From contig DGSN01000081.1 of NCBI GenBank assembly GCA_002393575.1, positions 1 through 39,562 on the forward strand: a DNA stretch of 39,562 bases, written 5' to 3'. The stretch is from Prevotellaceae bacterium UBA4361 (GTDB lineage Bacteria; Bacteroidota; Bacteroidia; Bacteroidales; Bacteroidaceae). The translations under genes and the position numbers were made by a program. Positions 25,616 through 33,064 of this stretch are shown here, one piece after another. The first letter of the stretch is position 1. Every line of letters begins with the position of its first letter. The notes under the pieces are model-generated. The model saw only the letters and a list, made by a program, of their open reading frames with translations. It was not told the DNA's origin and did not search any database.

Positions 25616-25960
25616 ATGAAGCAACTCTCTATATTTTTGGAAGATAAGTCGGGCACCATCTTCCGTGTGCTTAACCTGCTGAAAGGCGGTGGCATCCAAA
25701 TCATTGCATCCACCGTTGCCGACACGATGGACAATGCCATCTACCGCATCATCTGCGACAACCCCGACAAGGCATACCTCATCCTCTCCGATGCTGGCAT
25801 GACTGTCAACCTCACGGAGGTGAATGTCATCGAACTGGACGACGAACCTGGACGTGCAGCCGAGGCGTTGGCTCCCCTCACCGAGAAAGGTGTCAACATC
25901 GCCTATCTCTATTCCTTCCTCCTCAACGGAAAGGGTGTGTTGGTCTATAAAGTAAGATAA
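25616..25960 (+). CDS. ACT-domain protein, probable regulator of the aryl-acetate pathway
   Basis: This 114-residue protein has an ACT fold pattern: KQLSIFLEDKSGTIFRVLNLL at the N-terminus is the usual first strand and glycine-containing ligand loop, followed by IIASTVADTMDNAIYRIIC. A second, weaker ACT-like half (residues 65-114) includes EPGRAAEALAPLTEKGVNIAYLYS, so the protein appears to be two ACT units in tandem. ACT domains bind amino acids and usually regulate enzymes of amino-acid metabolism. Directly after a paaK-type gene, it probably senses an aromatic amino acid for this cluster (inference). A strong hairpin at 25983-26040 follows the stop. Confidence 0.85.
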   Translation: MKQLSIFLEDKSGTIFRVLNLLKGGGIQIIASTVADTMDNAIYRIICDNPDKAYLILSDAGMTVNLTEVNVIELDDEPGRAAEALAPLTEKGVNIAYLYSFLLNGKGVLVYKVR

Positions 25961-25982
25961 ATAGAAGTACATAGTAAAAAGT

Positions 25983-26040
25983 ACAAAGGACAAAGTACAG
26001 GGGACATGGATAAGCGTGTCCCTTGTACTTTGTCCTTTGT
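25983..26040. terminator. Long hairpin after the ACT gene
   Basis: Arms 25983-26006 and 26017-26040 pair at 23 of 24 positions around a 10-nt loop, and contain AAAGGACAAA-type repeats. T-rich sequence follows. It may end the ior-paaK-ACT transcript. The AAAGGACAA content recalls the heptamer repeat inside the polyferredoxin gene at 29123-29150. Confidence 0.6.
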
Positions 26041-26082
26041 GTTTAAAAAGCCTTCGACCTTCTTTTGAGACAATTTGTGTAA

Positions 26083-26141
26083 ATTTGTTGACATAAGAAA
26101 AAGGACAATTTGTTGACAGAAGAAAAGGGCAATTTGTTGAC
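26083..26141. repeat. ATTTGTTGAC repeats (3 copies)
   Basis: ATTTGTTGAC occurs at 26083-26092, 26108-26117 and 26132-26141, spaced 25 and 24 bp, with AGAAAAGG-type spacers. The same ten-mer recurs in both orientations around tatC and tatA (29976-30949). Confidence 0.75.
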
Positions 26142-26188
26142 TACTTTTCACTTTTGTCTTGTCCCAATGGTGCATGAGTGTTTTTTTT

Positions 26189-26242
26189 GAACGTTCGTTG
26201 CCGTTTTTTTGAACGCTCGCCGAGGGTCTTCCGAACGTTTGT
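26189..26242. repeat. 22-bp phased GAACGTTCG array (3 units)
   Basis: GAACG cores begin at 26189, 26211 and 26233, exactly 22 bp apart (GAACGTTCG, GAACGCTCG, GAACGTTTG). This is the second locus of the family seen at 8145. It sits in the 520-base gap between the ACT gene and the ECF S component gene; the remainder, up to the terminator at 26407, shows nothing else. Confidence 0.75.
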
Positions 26243-26406
26243 CGATGCGATGACGAAGGTGCGATGAAGTTTTGAAACGTAAAACGATATTGTGGAGATT
26301 GTGATATTCGTACAATAAACGTGCTTGTTCATAAATTGCGATGGCAAAATAGTGCAAGATGGGTGGACAGAAAAAACGGCTTCTACGACACATATAGGGA
26401 AAAAGA

Positions 26407-26450
26407 AAAAGCTTTGGAGCGAGGCTCGGTGAGCCTGTTCCAAAGCTTTT
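26407..26450 (-). terminator. Rho-independent terminator of the ECF S component gene
   Basis: Perfect 12-bp outer arms (AAAAGCTTTGGA / TCCAAAGCTTTT) and a 6-bp inner stem (AGGCTC/GAGCCT) with loop GGT are followed, on the minus strand, by TTTTTCTTTTT. It lies about 30 bases after the stop of the minus-strand gene ending at 26481. Confidence 0.8.
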
Positions 26451-26480
26451 GTGGTTTTTCTTGATGCTTGGCTGTGTGCC

Positions 26481-26963
26481 TTATCGCTTCAGCAAGAGGT
26501 AGCAGCCAATGATTTGGAGAAGAAGACCTGGGTAGCCAATGAGAATGTCGTTGAGGGCTACGTGGATGTTCTGGCTCATTGCCCATTCGATGCAGAATCC
26601 TGCGGCTGTGTAGAGCACAACGGCAAGGGCAATGGCAGGAAGAGTTGCTTTGTTGAACCACTTGGCTACGCTGGCAGCAGCCAATGCTGCGAGAACGGAT
26701 TTAATGAGAACGATGGGAAGCCAAGCAACGGCAGGCATGCCCATCACAAGGTTGCAAAGAAGTGGAGAAACCACGGCTGTGATGAGTCCGACATTGAATC
26801 CGTACTTGTAGCCTGCAAAGAGTGTGAAGAAATAGAATGGCAACAGGACGGCTCCTCCGTTAGGAATGAGGTGAACCACTTGTGGCAACAGAAGGTTTGC
26901 TACGATGAAGAGTGCGCTGTAGAGATAAGTGCGCGACTGGCGGAGTGTTAGTTGATACAACAT
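26481..26963 (-). CDS. ECF transporter S component-like membrane protein
   Basis: This 160-residue protein has five or six hydrophobic helices with short loops, beginning about residue 12. The fold pattern (ANLLLPQVVHLIPNGGAVLLP, then FAGYKYGFNVGLITAVVSPLLCNL) resembles substrate-capture subunits of energy-coupling-factor vitamin transporters. Such subunits bind a vitamin or metal and associate with a shared ATPase/EcfT module, which is not present here. It starts 36 bases after the aldo/keto reductase stop on the same strand and may be the last gene of the tat operon. Substrate unknown. Confidence 0.65.
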   Translation of the reverse strand: MLYQLTLRQSRTYLYSALFIVANLLLPQVVHLIPNGGAVLLPFYFFTLFAGYKYGFNVGLITAVVSPLLCNLVMGMPAVAWLPIVLIKSVLAALAAASVAKWFNKATLPAIALAVVLYTAAGFCIEWAMSQNIHVALNDILIGYPGLLLQIIGCYLLLKR

Positions 26964-26999
26964 TTTGATAAAAATATAAATTTAAAAATTAAAACTTCT

Positions 27000-28415
27000 T
27001 CATTCTGCATTTTCTGGAGCGATGACGATTTCTTGTTTGAGTCGTTCTACGAAGTCATCAATCTTCTGGAGTTCCTGCGGAATAGGAATGCGCTGAGGAC
27101 AATGAGGAGCGCACTGGTTGCAACCGATGCAATGGCTTGCTTGGCGCAATTTTGGCACACTGCGGTCGTAGCCCACGAGGAAGGCACGACGTGCTCGGTC
27201 GTATTCCTTGTCGAGTTTCTCGTGAGGGATGTTGCCGTCCTTGATACATTTATTATAATGTGAGAAGATGGCAGGAATGTTGAGTCCGTAAGGGCAAGGC
27301 ATGCAGTAGTTGCATTCGTTGCAAGGAATGGTTTTGAGATTGTAGATGTCTTCGGCAATCTCCATCAGAAATTCGTTCTCTTCCTCCGTGATGGGCTGAA
27401 GAGGCGAGTAGGTGATGAGGTTGTCCTTGAGATGCTCCATGTAGGTCATGCCACTGAGCACGCAGAGCACTCCCTTCGGTGTGCCGGCGAAGCGAAATCC
27501 CCATTTGGCAATGCTTCCTTCGGGGTCGCGCTGTTTCATCTTGGCAGCAATGGTGGTTGGCACGTTGGCGAGTCGTCCGCCAAGCAGCGGTTCCATGATG
27601 ACAGCTGGAATGCCTCGCTTCTCCAATTCGCTGTAGAGATACACGGCATCCACATTGCTGTCGTTGATTTCGTTCGCCCAGTTCCAGTCGAGGTAGTTGA
27701 GTTCGATTTGCACGAAGTCCCAATGATATTTGCCTTCGTCGTGCCATGTCAGCAATTCGTCGAACACCTCCTTGTCGCCGTGGAAAGAAAATCCGAGGTT
27801 GCGGATGCGTCCCTTCTGCTTCTGCTCCACGAGCCAGTCGAGGATGCCGTTGTCCATGTAGCGACGATTCACTTCGGGCATTCCTCCGCCACCCACGGCA
27901 TGAAGCAGCAGATAGTCGATGTAATCCACTTGCAACTGCTTCAGCGAGTTCTCAAACATCTGCTTCGAGCCTTCTGTGGTTTGTGTGTTAGGACTGAAGT
28001 TCGACAATTTTGTGGCAACGAAAAACTCGCTTCGCTTGTGCCGTGCCAGTGCAATGCCTGTGGCGCTTTCCGAAAAACCTCGGCAGTAGGCTGGGGATGT
28101 GTCGAAATAGTTCACGCCGTGCTCGATGGCGTAATCCACTTGGCGGTTCACCATCTCTTGGTCGATGGGAGCGTCTGGGTTGTCGCGTTCCGAACCGCCT
28201 TCCACGGGCAGACGCATCATGCCGTAGCCGAGGAGTGAGACTTTGTCGCCCGTGTTGGGATTAGTGCGATAGGTCATTTTTCCCTTAGGTGGTTCTTGCT
28301 TGGACGCAGAGGTTCTGCGTTCGCCATCCGTACAGGCTGCCAGCAATGCGGAAGAAGCAGCCAAGCCTCCTCCTAAGTATTTGAGGAAATTTCTTCTATT
28401 GAGTTCTTTGTTCAT
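27000..28415 (-). CDS. Tat-exported aldo/keto reductase with C-terminal [4Fe-4S] clusters
   Basis: This 471-residue protein begins with a Tat signal (NRRNFLKYLGG, residues 6-16) ending in a lipobox-like LLAAC, so it is probably a Tat-translocated lipoprotein. Residues about 45-330 form an aldo/keto reductase barrel, with Tyr in DTSPAYCRG, Lys in VATKLSN and His in YLLLHAVGG. A C-terminal domain holds CNECNYCMPCPYG and CIGCNQCAPHCPQ, enough for two [4Fe-4S] clusters. Such fusions are common in anaerobes; the substrate is unknown. It is 15 bases after the polyferredoxin gene and in the same run as tatC and tatA, which supports export by that Tat system. Confidence 0.88.
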   Translation of the reverse strand: MNKELNRRNFLKYLGGGLAASSALLAACTDGERRTSASKQEPPKGKMTYRTNPNTGDKVSLLGYGMMRLPVEGGSERDNPDAPIDQEMVNRQVDYAIEHGVNYFDTSPAYCRGFSESATGIALARHKRSEFFVATKLSNFSPNTQTTEGSKQMFENSLKQLQVDYIDYLLLHAVGGGGMPEVNRRYMDNGILDWLVEQKQKGRIRNLGFSFHGDKEVFDELLTWHDEGKYHWDFVQIELNYLDWNWANEINDSNVDAVYLYSELEKRGIPAVIMEPLLGGRLANVPTTIAAKMKQRDPEGSIAKWGFRFAGTPKGVLCVLSGMTYMEHLKDNLITYSPLQPITEEENEFLMEIAEDIYNLKTIPCNECNYCMPCPYGLNIPAIFSHYNKCIKDGNIPHEKLDKEYDRARRAFLVGYDRSVPKLRQASHCIGCNQCAPHCPQRIPIPQELQKIDDFVERLKQEIVIAPENAE

Positions 28416-28430
28416 TCTTCATTCATCATT

Positions 28431-29960
28431 TTAAATTGTCTTATGCACTTCGTGACCTTCCACATAGATGGCACTGAATGGACGGGCTGGACAGAGGTTC
28501 TCGCAGGCTCCGCAGCCGATGCAATAGGATTCGTTGACGGCTGGGATATATACGCCAGCGGGGTCGTTCTCGTCGAGCGGAACCATTTCGATGGCTCCCG
28601 TTGGACAATGGCGTTCACAGTTTCCGCAATCCACACCGTCCGTCACAGGAATACAGTTCTGCTTGATCCACACGGCATGACCGATTTGTGTAGAACTTTT
28701 GTCTTCCACAGAGATAGGTCGGATGGCACCAGCAGGACACACTTCAGAGCACTTCGTGCATTCAGGTCGGCAATAGCCACGCTCGTAGCTCGAAGTGGGT
28801 TGCATGAGCGTCAGCAAATCCGTGGAAGGACGGAGCACGCCATTAGGACAAGCCGACACACACAACTGGCAAGCCGTGCAGTGCTTTGCCATGTTCTTAG
28901 CAGAGAGCGAACCAGGAGGCGTGATAGGTGTGTTGCGCTCGGGAGCAATCTTGTCCTCAATCACAGCCAGTCCTCCATCTACATCGCCTTTGCCTTGTGC
29001 CAGTGCCGCTGCGGTGGTTGCCATTGCTGCCGACACGAGGAACGAACGGCGCGAACTATCCACTTCTGTTTGAGGTGAAGTGGCTTTTCCACTCACAGAT
29101 TCTTGTTTTTCATTAACTAAGTTGTCCTTTGTCCTTTGTCCTTTGTCCTTAAAACAATAGTGGATAGCATCCTTCTTGCATTTCTCCAAGCAATCGCCGC
29201 ACACCACGCAGCGTGAATAATCCACATGGAAATTCTTGAAGTCGATGGCTGAAGCCTTGCAGTTCTTGGAGCACAAGCCGCATTTGATGCACTTGTCTTC
29301 GTCCATCCTGATTTTCAGCCAAGAGAAGCGTGAGAGGAAACTGAGGATGGTGCCCACGGGACAAATCGTGTTGCAGTAGGTGCGTCCACCTTTCCATGCC
29401 AGGATGATGAGGAGGACGAGCGTCACGGCTGCTATGACAAAAGTGGGAAGTGATTTCAACCAGATATCAGTTTCCGAAAAAGCATAACTCTCGTAGTGCT
29501 CAGCTATGCGGGCAAGGATGTTGTTCCCCCATTCATAAACAGGTCGAAAGAGGTTGTTCACGATTCTTCCATAACTGCTATATGGAGCCAAAAGTGCAAC
29601 GAATGAATTCACGCCTGCCACGAACGCAATGATGAACAGAGCCAGCACAGGATAGCGAATCCATTTCTTTTCGGGAGAAAAACTAAAACGGTTCTTCTTC
29701 CGCTTGGAGTGAATCCATGAGATGACATCTTGGAAGATGCCAAGCGGACAGATGATGGAGCAATAGATTCGTCCGAAGATGAGTGTGAGTGCAACGAGAG
29801 CCACAATCACAGCTACGTTCAGTGCCAGCACAGCAGGGAGGAACTGAATCTTTGCGAGCCAACCGAGCCAAGCATGAAGCGCACCGCTAACATCCAAGAA
29901 CAGCAGTGTGATGAGTGCCAGGACGATGATGGCGAGGGTGGTACGGATTTTCTTTAGCAT
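28431..29960 (-). CDS. Membrane polyferredoxin, NapH/NapG-like fusion
   Basis: This 509-residue protein has about five membrane helices in residues 5-215, with SIICPLG and NTICPVGTILSFL loops typical of NapH/MauN-type quinol-side electron carriers, then cluster motifs CIKCGLCSKNC and CVVCGDCLEKC. A linker follows, then SRRSFLVSAAMATTAAALAQ, an internal Tat-like signal. The C-terminal half is NapG-like, with CTACQLCVSACP, CTKCSEVCP, CGNCERHCP and CIGCGACENLCP. It probably moves electrons between membrane and periplasm for the neighbouring reductase. The linker is encoded by four TGTCCTT heptamers (29123-29150), in which slippage would break the frame. It lies between tatC and the reductase on the same strand. 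Confidence 0.87.
   Translation of the reverse strand: MLKKIRTTLAIIVLALITLLFLDVSGALHAWLGWLAKIQFLPAVLALNVAVIVALVALTLIFGRIYCSIICPLGIFQDVISWIHSKRKKNRFSFSPEKKWIRYPVLALFIIAFVAGVNSFVALLAPYSSYGRIVNNLFRPVYEWGNNILARIAEHYESYAFSETDIWLKSLPTFVIAAVTLVLLIILAWKGGRTYCNTICPVGTILSFLSRFSWLKIRMDEDKCIKCGLCSKNCKASAIDFKNFHVDYSRCVVCGDCLEKCKKDAIHYCFKDKGQRTKDNLVNEKQESVSGKATSPQTEVDSSRRSFLVSAAMATTAAALAQGKGDVDGGLAVIEDKIAPERNTPITPPGSLSAKNMAKHCTACQLCVSACPNGVLRPSTDLLTLMQPTSSYERGYCRPECTKCSEVCPAGAIRPISVEDKSSTQIGHAVWIKQNCIPVTDGVDCGNCERHCPTGAIEMVPLDENDPAGVYIPAVNESYCIGCGACENLCPARPFSAIYVEGHEVHKTI
29123..29150. repeat. Four perfect TGTCCTT heptamers inside the polyferredoxin gene
   Basis: TGTCCTT is repeated four times without mismatch inside the coding frame (around residues 270-280), encoding KDKGQRTKDN. 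Unit length is not a multiple of three. Confidence 0.95.
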
Positions 29961-29975
29961 AGTCTTTCTTTCTCA

Positions 29976-30047
29976 GTCAACAAATTTCCACAAATTATCG
30001 CAAAAATAAAAATCCAATTTGTGCCTCATTTGTGTTCATTTGTTGAC
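29976..30047. repeat. Inverted GTCAACAAAT / ATTTGTTGAC pair at the tatC end
   Basis: GTCAACAAAT (29976-29985) and ATTTGTTGAC (30038-30047) face each other; the second lies inside the last codons of tatC. They could pair into a hairpin between tatC and the polyferredoxin gene. Confidence 0.7.
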
Positions 30048-30790
30048 TTATTATTCATTTTCACAATCAGAATACTTATTTCATAGAGCAGCCAGATGGG
30101 GAGCGACACGATGATGAGAGTGATGGCATCGCCCGTAGGAGTGATGGCAGCCGAAAGGATGAGGATGCCCACGATGGCATGTCGGCGGTATTGGCTCATC
30201 CACGATGCCTTGAGGAGTCCGAAGACCGCAAGCAGCCAACTGATGACAGGAATCTCGAAGATGATGCCGAAGATGAAACTCATCATCATCATCGTGTCGA
30301 TGTAACTGCTGATAGTCAGCATGTTGTTCACCGTTTCGCTCACTTGATAGGTGCCGAGAAATCGCACCGTGAGCGGGAAGATGAGGAAGTAGTTGACCAA
30401 CACTCCTATGAGAAACATGACGTAAGCCGCCACCGTGATTCTCACCGAATAGCGTCGTTCGTTCTCGTAGAGCGCTGGGGCGATGAAGCGAAACAAAAGG
30501 TAGAGGATGTAAGGCGAGGCAACGAGGATGCCCACCATCAGTGCCACCTTTATATGAATCATGAACTGTTCGGCAAGCCCCGTGTTGATGAGCTTGATGG
30601 AAAAAGCTTCGCCTCCCAACCATCGGTAAGTGATGAAATCGCTATCTTTGGGAGCAAGCACGATGTCGAAAAGCGGCTCTTTCAGGAAGAAAGCTCCCAC
30701 AGCCAACACCACCGCTGCCACCACCATTCGTATGATGCTACCTCGCAGCACATCCAAATGTTCCCAGAAAGTCATCTGAGCGTCGTCCAT
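30026..30790 (-). CDS. tatC: Sec-independent (Tat) translocase subunit TatC
   Basis: This 254-residue inner-membrane protein has six helices. It begins MTFWEHLDVLRGSIIR, matching the conserved 'F-x-x-H-L-x-E-L-R' start of TatC although Glu is replaced by Val. Other family stretches are PYILYLLFRFIAPALYENER and FGIIFEIPVISWLLAVFGLL. TatC recognises twin-arginine signals and, with TatA, moves folded cofactor-bearing proteins across the membrane. The two downstream genes on this strand both carry twin-arginine motifs. The last residues (KSTNEHK) are encoded by an ATTTGTTGAC repeat copy. Confidence 0.93.
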   Translation of the reverse strand: MDDAQMTFWEHLDVLRGSIIRMVVAAVVLAVGAFFLKEPLFDIVLAPKDSDFITYRWLGGEAFSIKLINTGLAEQFMIHIKVALMVGILVASPYILYLLFRFIAPALYENERRYSVRITVAAYVMFLIGVLVNYFLIFPLTVRFLGTYQVSETVNNMLTISSYIDTMMMMSFIFGIIFEIPVISWLLAVFGLLKASWMSQYRRHAIVGILILSAAITPTGDAITLIIVSLPIWLLYEISILIVKMNNKSTNEHK

Positions 30791-30823
30791 CTTTCCCGTC
30801 TTCAGCCAACAAATGTTTCTTCA

Positions 30824-30949
30824 GTCAACAAAAATTTTCTTTGAGTCAACAAATGGACACAAATAAAGCACAAATAGAGTTTCTTTGAGATAATTTGTGA
30901 TAATTTGTTGACAGAAAAAAACATGTTGACTCACGCTTCATTTGTTGAT
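30824..30949. repeat. ATTTGTTGAC-family repeats between tatC and tatA
   Basis: Copies in both directions lie at 30824-30833 (GTCAACAAAA), 30845-30854 (GTCAACAAAT), 30903-30912 (ATTTGTTGAC) and 30940-30949 (ATTTGTTGAT). The last is inside the end of tatA. They can pair into hairpins in the tatA-tatC gap. Confidence 0.7.
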
Positions 30950-31113
30950 TCTTTTTTATTCTCTTTTTCGTCTTCGTTAATTCCGTTCAGTCCATCCTTG
31001 AAGCTGCGGACACCTTTGCCGAGTCCCTTCATCAGTTCAGGAATCTTCTTGCCACCGAAGAGCAGCAGCACAACGAGTACGATAAGAATGATTTCACCAG
31101 TTCCGAAATGCAT
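30931..31113 (-). CDS. tatA: Sec-independent translocase subunit TatA
   Basis: This 60-residue protein has the classic TatA layout: one N-terminal membrane helix (GTGEIILIVLVVLLL), the hinge FGGKKIPEL, and an amphipathic helix (MKGLGKGVRSFKDGLNG), then an acidic tail. TatA forms the size-adapting pore with TatC. I start at 31113, where MHFGTGEI begins, since longer upstream frames have no family match. A promoter with -33 and -7 boxes lies just upstream, so tatA leads the operon tatA-tatC-polyferredoxin-reductase-S component. Its C-terminal STNE, like that of TatC, is encoded by a repeat copy. Confidence 0.92.
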   Translation of the reverse strand: MHFGTGEIILIVLVVLLLFGGKKIPELMKGLGKGVRSFKDGLNGINEDEKENKKESTNEA

Positions 31114-31177
31114 GTCAATTACGAATTTGTTATTTAGTCTTTTAAATGGTTTGTACGCTTCATCACGCAATACGTTG

Positions 31178-31208
31178 CAAATATAAGAATAATTTTGTTC
31201 GCTGCAAA
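31178..31208 (-). promoter_or_regulatory. Promoter of the tat operon
   Basis: On the minus strand a -33 TTTG (31208-31205), a 19-nt spacer and a -7 box TATATTTG (31185-31178) form a good Bacteroidetes promoter about 65 nt before the tatA start. Confidence 0.55.
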
Positions 31209-31248
31209 AATACAAACACTTTTTGTTTATGAAAATGTTTTAAAATGA

Positions 31249-31497
31249 TTATCTGCATTTAGGTGACACATTCCCATACATCCTATGCTCGAACATTGAC
31301 CTGTATGATGTCGTTGCTATGACAAGCCTGTCAGACACCCTGTCTCCGAAATAAGAGTGTGATGGATATGCATCCAAGCCTATCTTGACCTCCCTGAAAA
31401 GACCTTCGTCAACCAGTTTTGTTCACAGTATCTATTTTCAGATTCTTCGCCTTCGAAAGTTCTAACACTCTACATGGATTGTGCTGAACCTTTCATT
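31249..31497 (-). pseudogene. Frameshifted gene remnant
   Basis: A minus-strand frame (31249-31422, 57 codons before the stop, no ATG at its head) reads as convincing protein (LVDEGLFREVKIGLDAYPS, then GDRVSDRLVIATTSYRSMF). Just upstream another frame gives HNPCRVLELSKAKNLKIDTV and then hits a stop. Together they look like the C-terminal 80 residues of a gene broken by a frameshift and truncated upstream. I do not recognise the family. It lies between the tat operon promoter and the 22-bp array at 31515. Confidence 0.4.
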
Positions 31498-31514
31498 TGA
31501 TTGTACTAAATTGC

Positions 31515-31590
31515 CGAGCCCTCGGCGTTTTTCAAGCGAGCCCTCGCTTGAATTGCACCGAGGGCTCGCTTGAACGATAACGAGGGCTCG
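31515..31590. repeat. 22-bp phased array with CGAGCCCTCG / CGAGGGCTCG cores (4 units)
   Basis: Palindrome-like ten-mers start at 31515, 31537, 31559 and 31581, exactly 22 bp apart: two CGAGCCCTCG then two CGAGGGCTCG, with 12-nt spacers. Flanks extend some stems (CAAG...CTTG, GC...GC). Period, unit length and the CGA...TCG frame match the arrays at 8145, 26189 and 37833, but the core bases differ. Confidence 0.85.
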
Positions 31591-31661
31591 CGCATTTAGT
31601 TAATCCTTTAGCTCGGTGCAAGCCAATCAAAAGCTTGCTTCAGTAAATCCCTTCAGGAACT

Positions 31662-32888
31662 TCAGTCAATCCGAACATGCGTTTTAGAGGATAGTAATTC
31701 CTCCAAGAGTGATTTGCAGTGTGAAGGTAGGATGATGTGGTGATTGCCGATGGGGTTGGTGAGGAAATAGCGCGACTGTTCGGGATGCGAAAGGCGGATG
31801 ACTTGTTGCGTGCGACAAAGGTCTGCTTCGCTTTGGCACGACAGGAGTTCGCCTTCTTCGGCAAAATGGCGAGAGAGGTCGCCCGACACCTTGAAGATGG
31901 TGACAGGTCCTGGCTTTACGAAGCCTCGAATGCCTACGCCGATGCCCGACTCAAAGTGGGTGTCGAGTTCGTAGCGTTCTGTCATGCTGAATGGGATGGT
32001 GCAGTGGGCAAAGAGCATTTCGCCAGTGTCGGGATTGATGCGAGCTGGATTGGCTTGAAAACCTGTGCAACCCGTGAGGGCATGAGCGATTTTCATGGAC
32101 AGCATGGCTGGCACATCGCCTTCGCAACTTGCCACAATGCCTTCCGAGTTGAGTTGTGCCAAAGCCCAGCAACCCGTGTTATGAACGGTGGAAAGGAGGT
32201 CGAAGCAACGAAGGGTGAAACCTTGCAACTGATACTTTTCAACCAGGGTTTTCAAGGCATGGTAGATGTGCAGAGCACCTGGTAGAGCCTTGCGGATTCC
32301 CTCGCTGGATGCTTTCCGCATCAGTGTTTCATCTATCTTGTGTTCTGGCATGGAATCAATGGTGTTGAGTAATTCTTGCATCGGAATGTCGATGAGCGTG
32401 ATGCCTAATTTCTCAAATACTATCTCTCGATGAGCCTCGCTTGAAATAAGCCAATCGGAAGGTTTACCGATGATTCCCAATCGGCTTCCTTGAAGTTTTC
32501 TGTATGCTTTTCCAACTTGTAGGAGAAGGTTGATGCGCTGATTGATATATGCGGTGGAGCCATGAAGAATTTCGCCTTGAATGCCTCGCTGACGGAGGAA
32601 GGAGAGAATCTCCATCGATGCAGCCAATGAGTTGCTTTTGCCCGATGTGAGCAGGTAGAAGGGTGCCGACATCTTTGCCATCAGTTCTTGGTAGATACGC
32701 TTGAAGATGCCTTCTGTTCCTCCTGTCCGTACATAAATGAGGGAGAGGGGAGCCGAGCCATAGCTTTCGTAGTTGTTTCCGCAGAAATGGAAGTCGGCTG
32801 TTATTGTTGACAGAAATTCTTCCGTTGTTTTTTTCACCGATTGCTCGTCGTGCAGTTCCGAGGTGAGGGTATAGATTGCAATGTCCAT
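31662..32888 (-). CDS. L-fucose/L-arabinose isomerase family protein
   Basis: This 408-residue cytosolic protein begins MDIAIYTLTSELHDEQS and has an N-terminal Rossmann-like half (about 1-200, with LLTSGKSNSLAASMEILSFL and GIIGKPSDWLISS). The C-terminal half carries NTGCWALAQLN, then ASCEGDVPAMLSM, a hallmark Cys-Glu-Gly-Asp motif of the fucose isomerase family. It is shorter than true FucI (about 590 residues), so the reaction may differ; isomerisation of a sugar or sugar acid is the likely role. I start at 32888 because the upstream frame is unlike the family. It is divergent from the GH97 gene, leaving a 176-base shared upstream region. Confidence 0.75.
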   Translation of the reverse strand: MDIAIYTLTSELHDEQSVKKTTEEFLSTITADFHFCGNNYESYGSAPLSLIYVRTGGTEGIFKRIYQELMAKMSAPFYLLTSGKSNSLAASMEILSFLRQRGIQGEILHGSTAYINQRINLLLQVGKAYRKLQGSRLGIIGKPSDWLISSEAHREIVFEKLGITLIDIPMQELLNTIDSMPEHKIDETLMRKASSEGIRKALPGALHIYHALKTLVEKYQLQGFTLRCFDLLSTVHNTGCWALAQLNSEGIVASCEGDVPAMLSMKIAHALTGCTGFQANPARINPDTGEMLFAHCTIPFSMTERYELDTHFESGIGVGIRGFVKPGPVTIFKVSGDLSRHFAEEGELLSCQSEADLCRTQQVIRLSHPEQSRYFLTNPIGNHHIILPSHCKSLLEELLSSKTHVRID

Positions 32889-33064
32889 GTCGAAAGGTTT
32901 TTTTTTAATTGGTTGATTGGGCGAATTTACACAGAAAAAGCCGAATAAACAAAAAAGAGTGGGCGTTTGATACAAAATTGACAAGATGTGTTACACGTTT
33001 TTATCTGCTCTATGCCACAAAAGACTTACCTTTGCAGAAAGTTCAAATCATAAATATCAAACAG

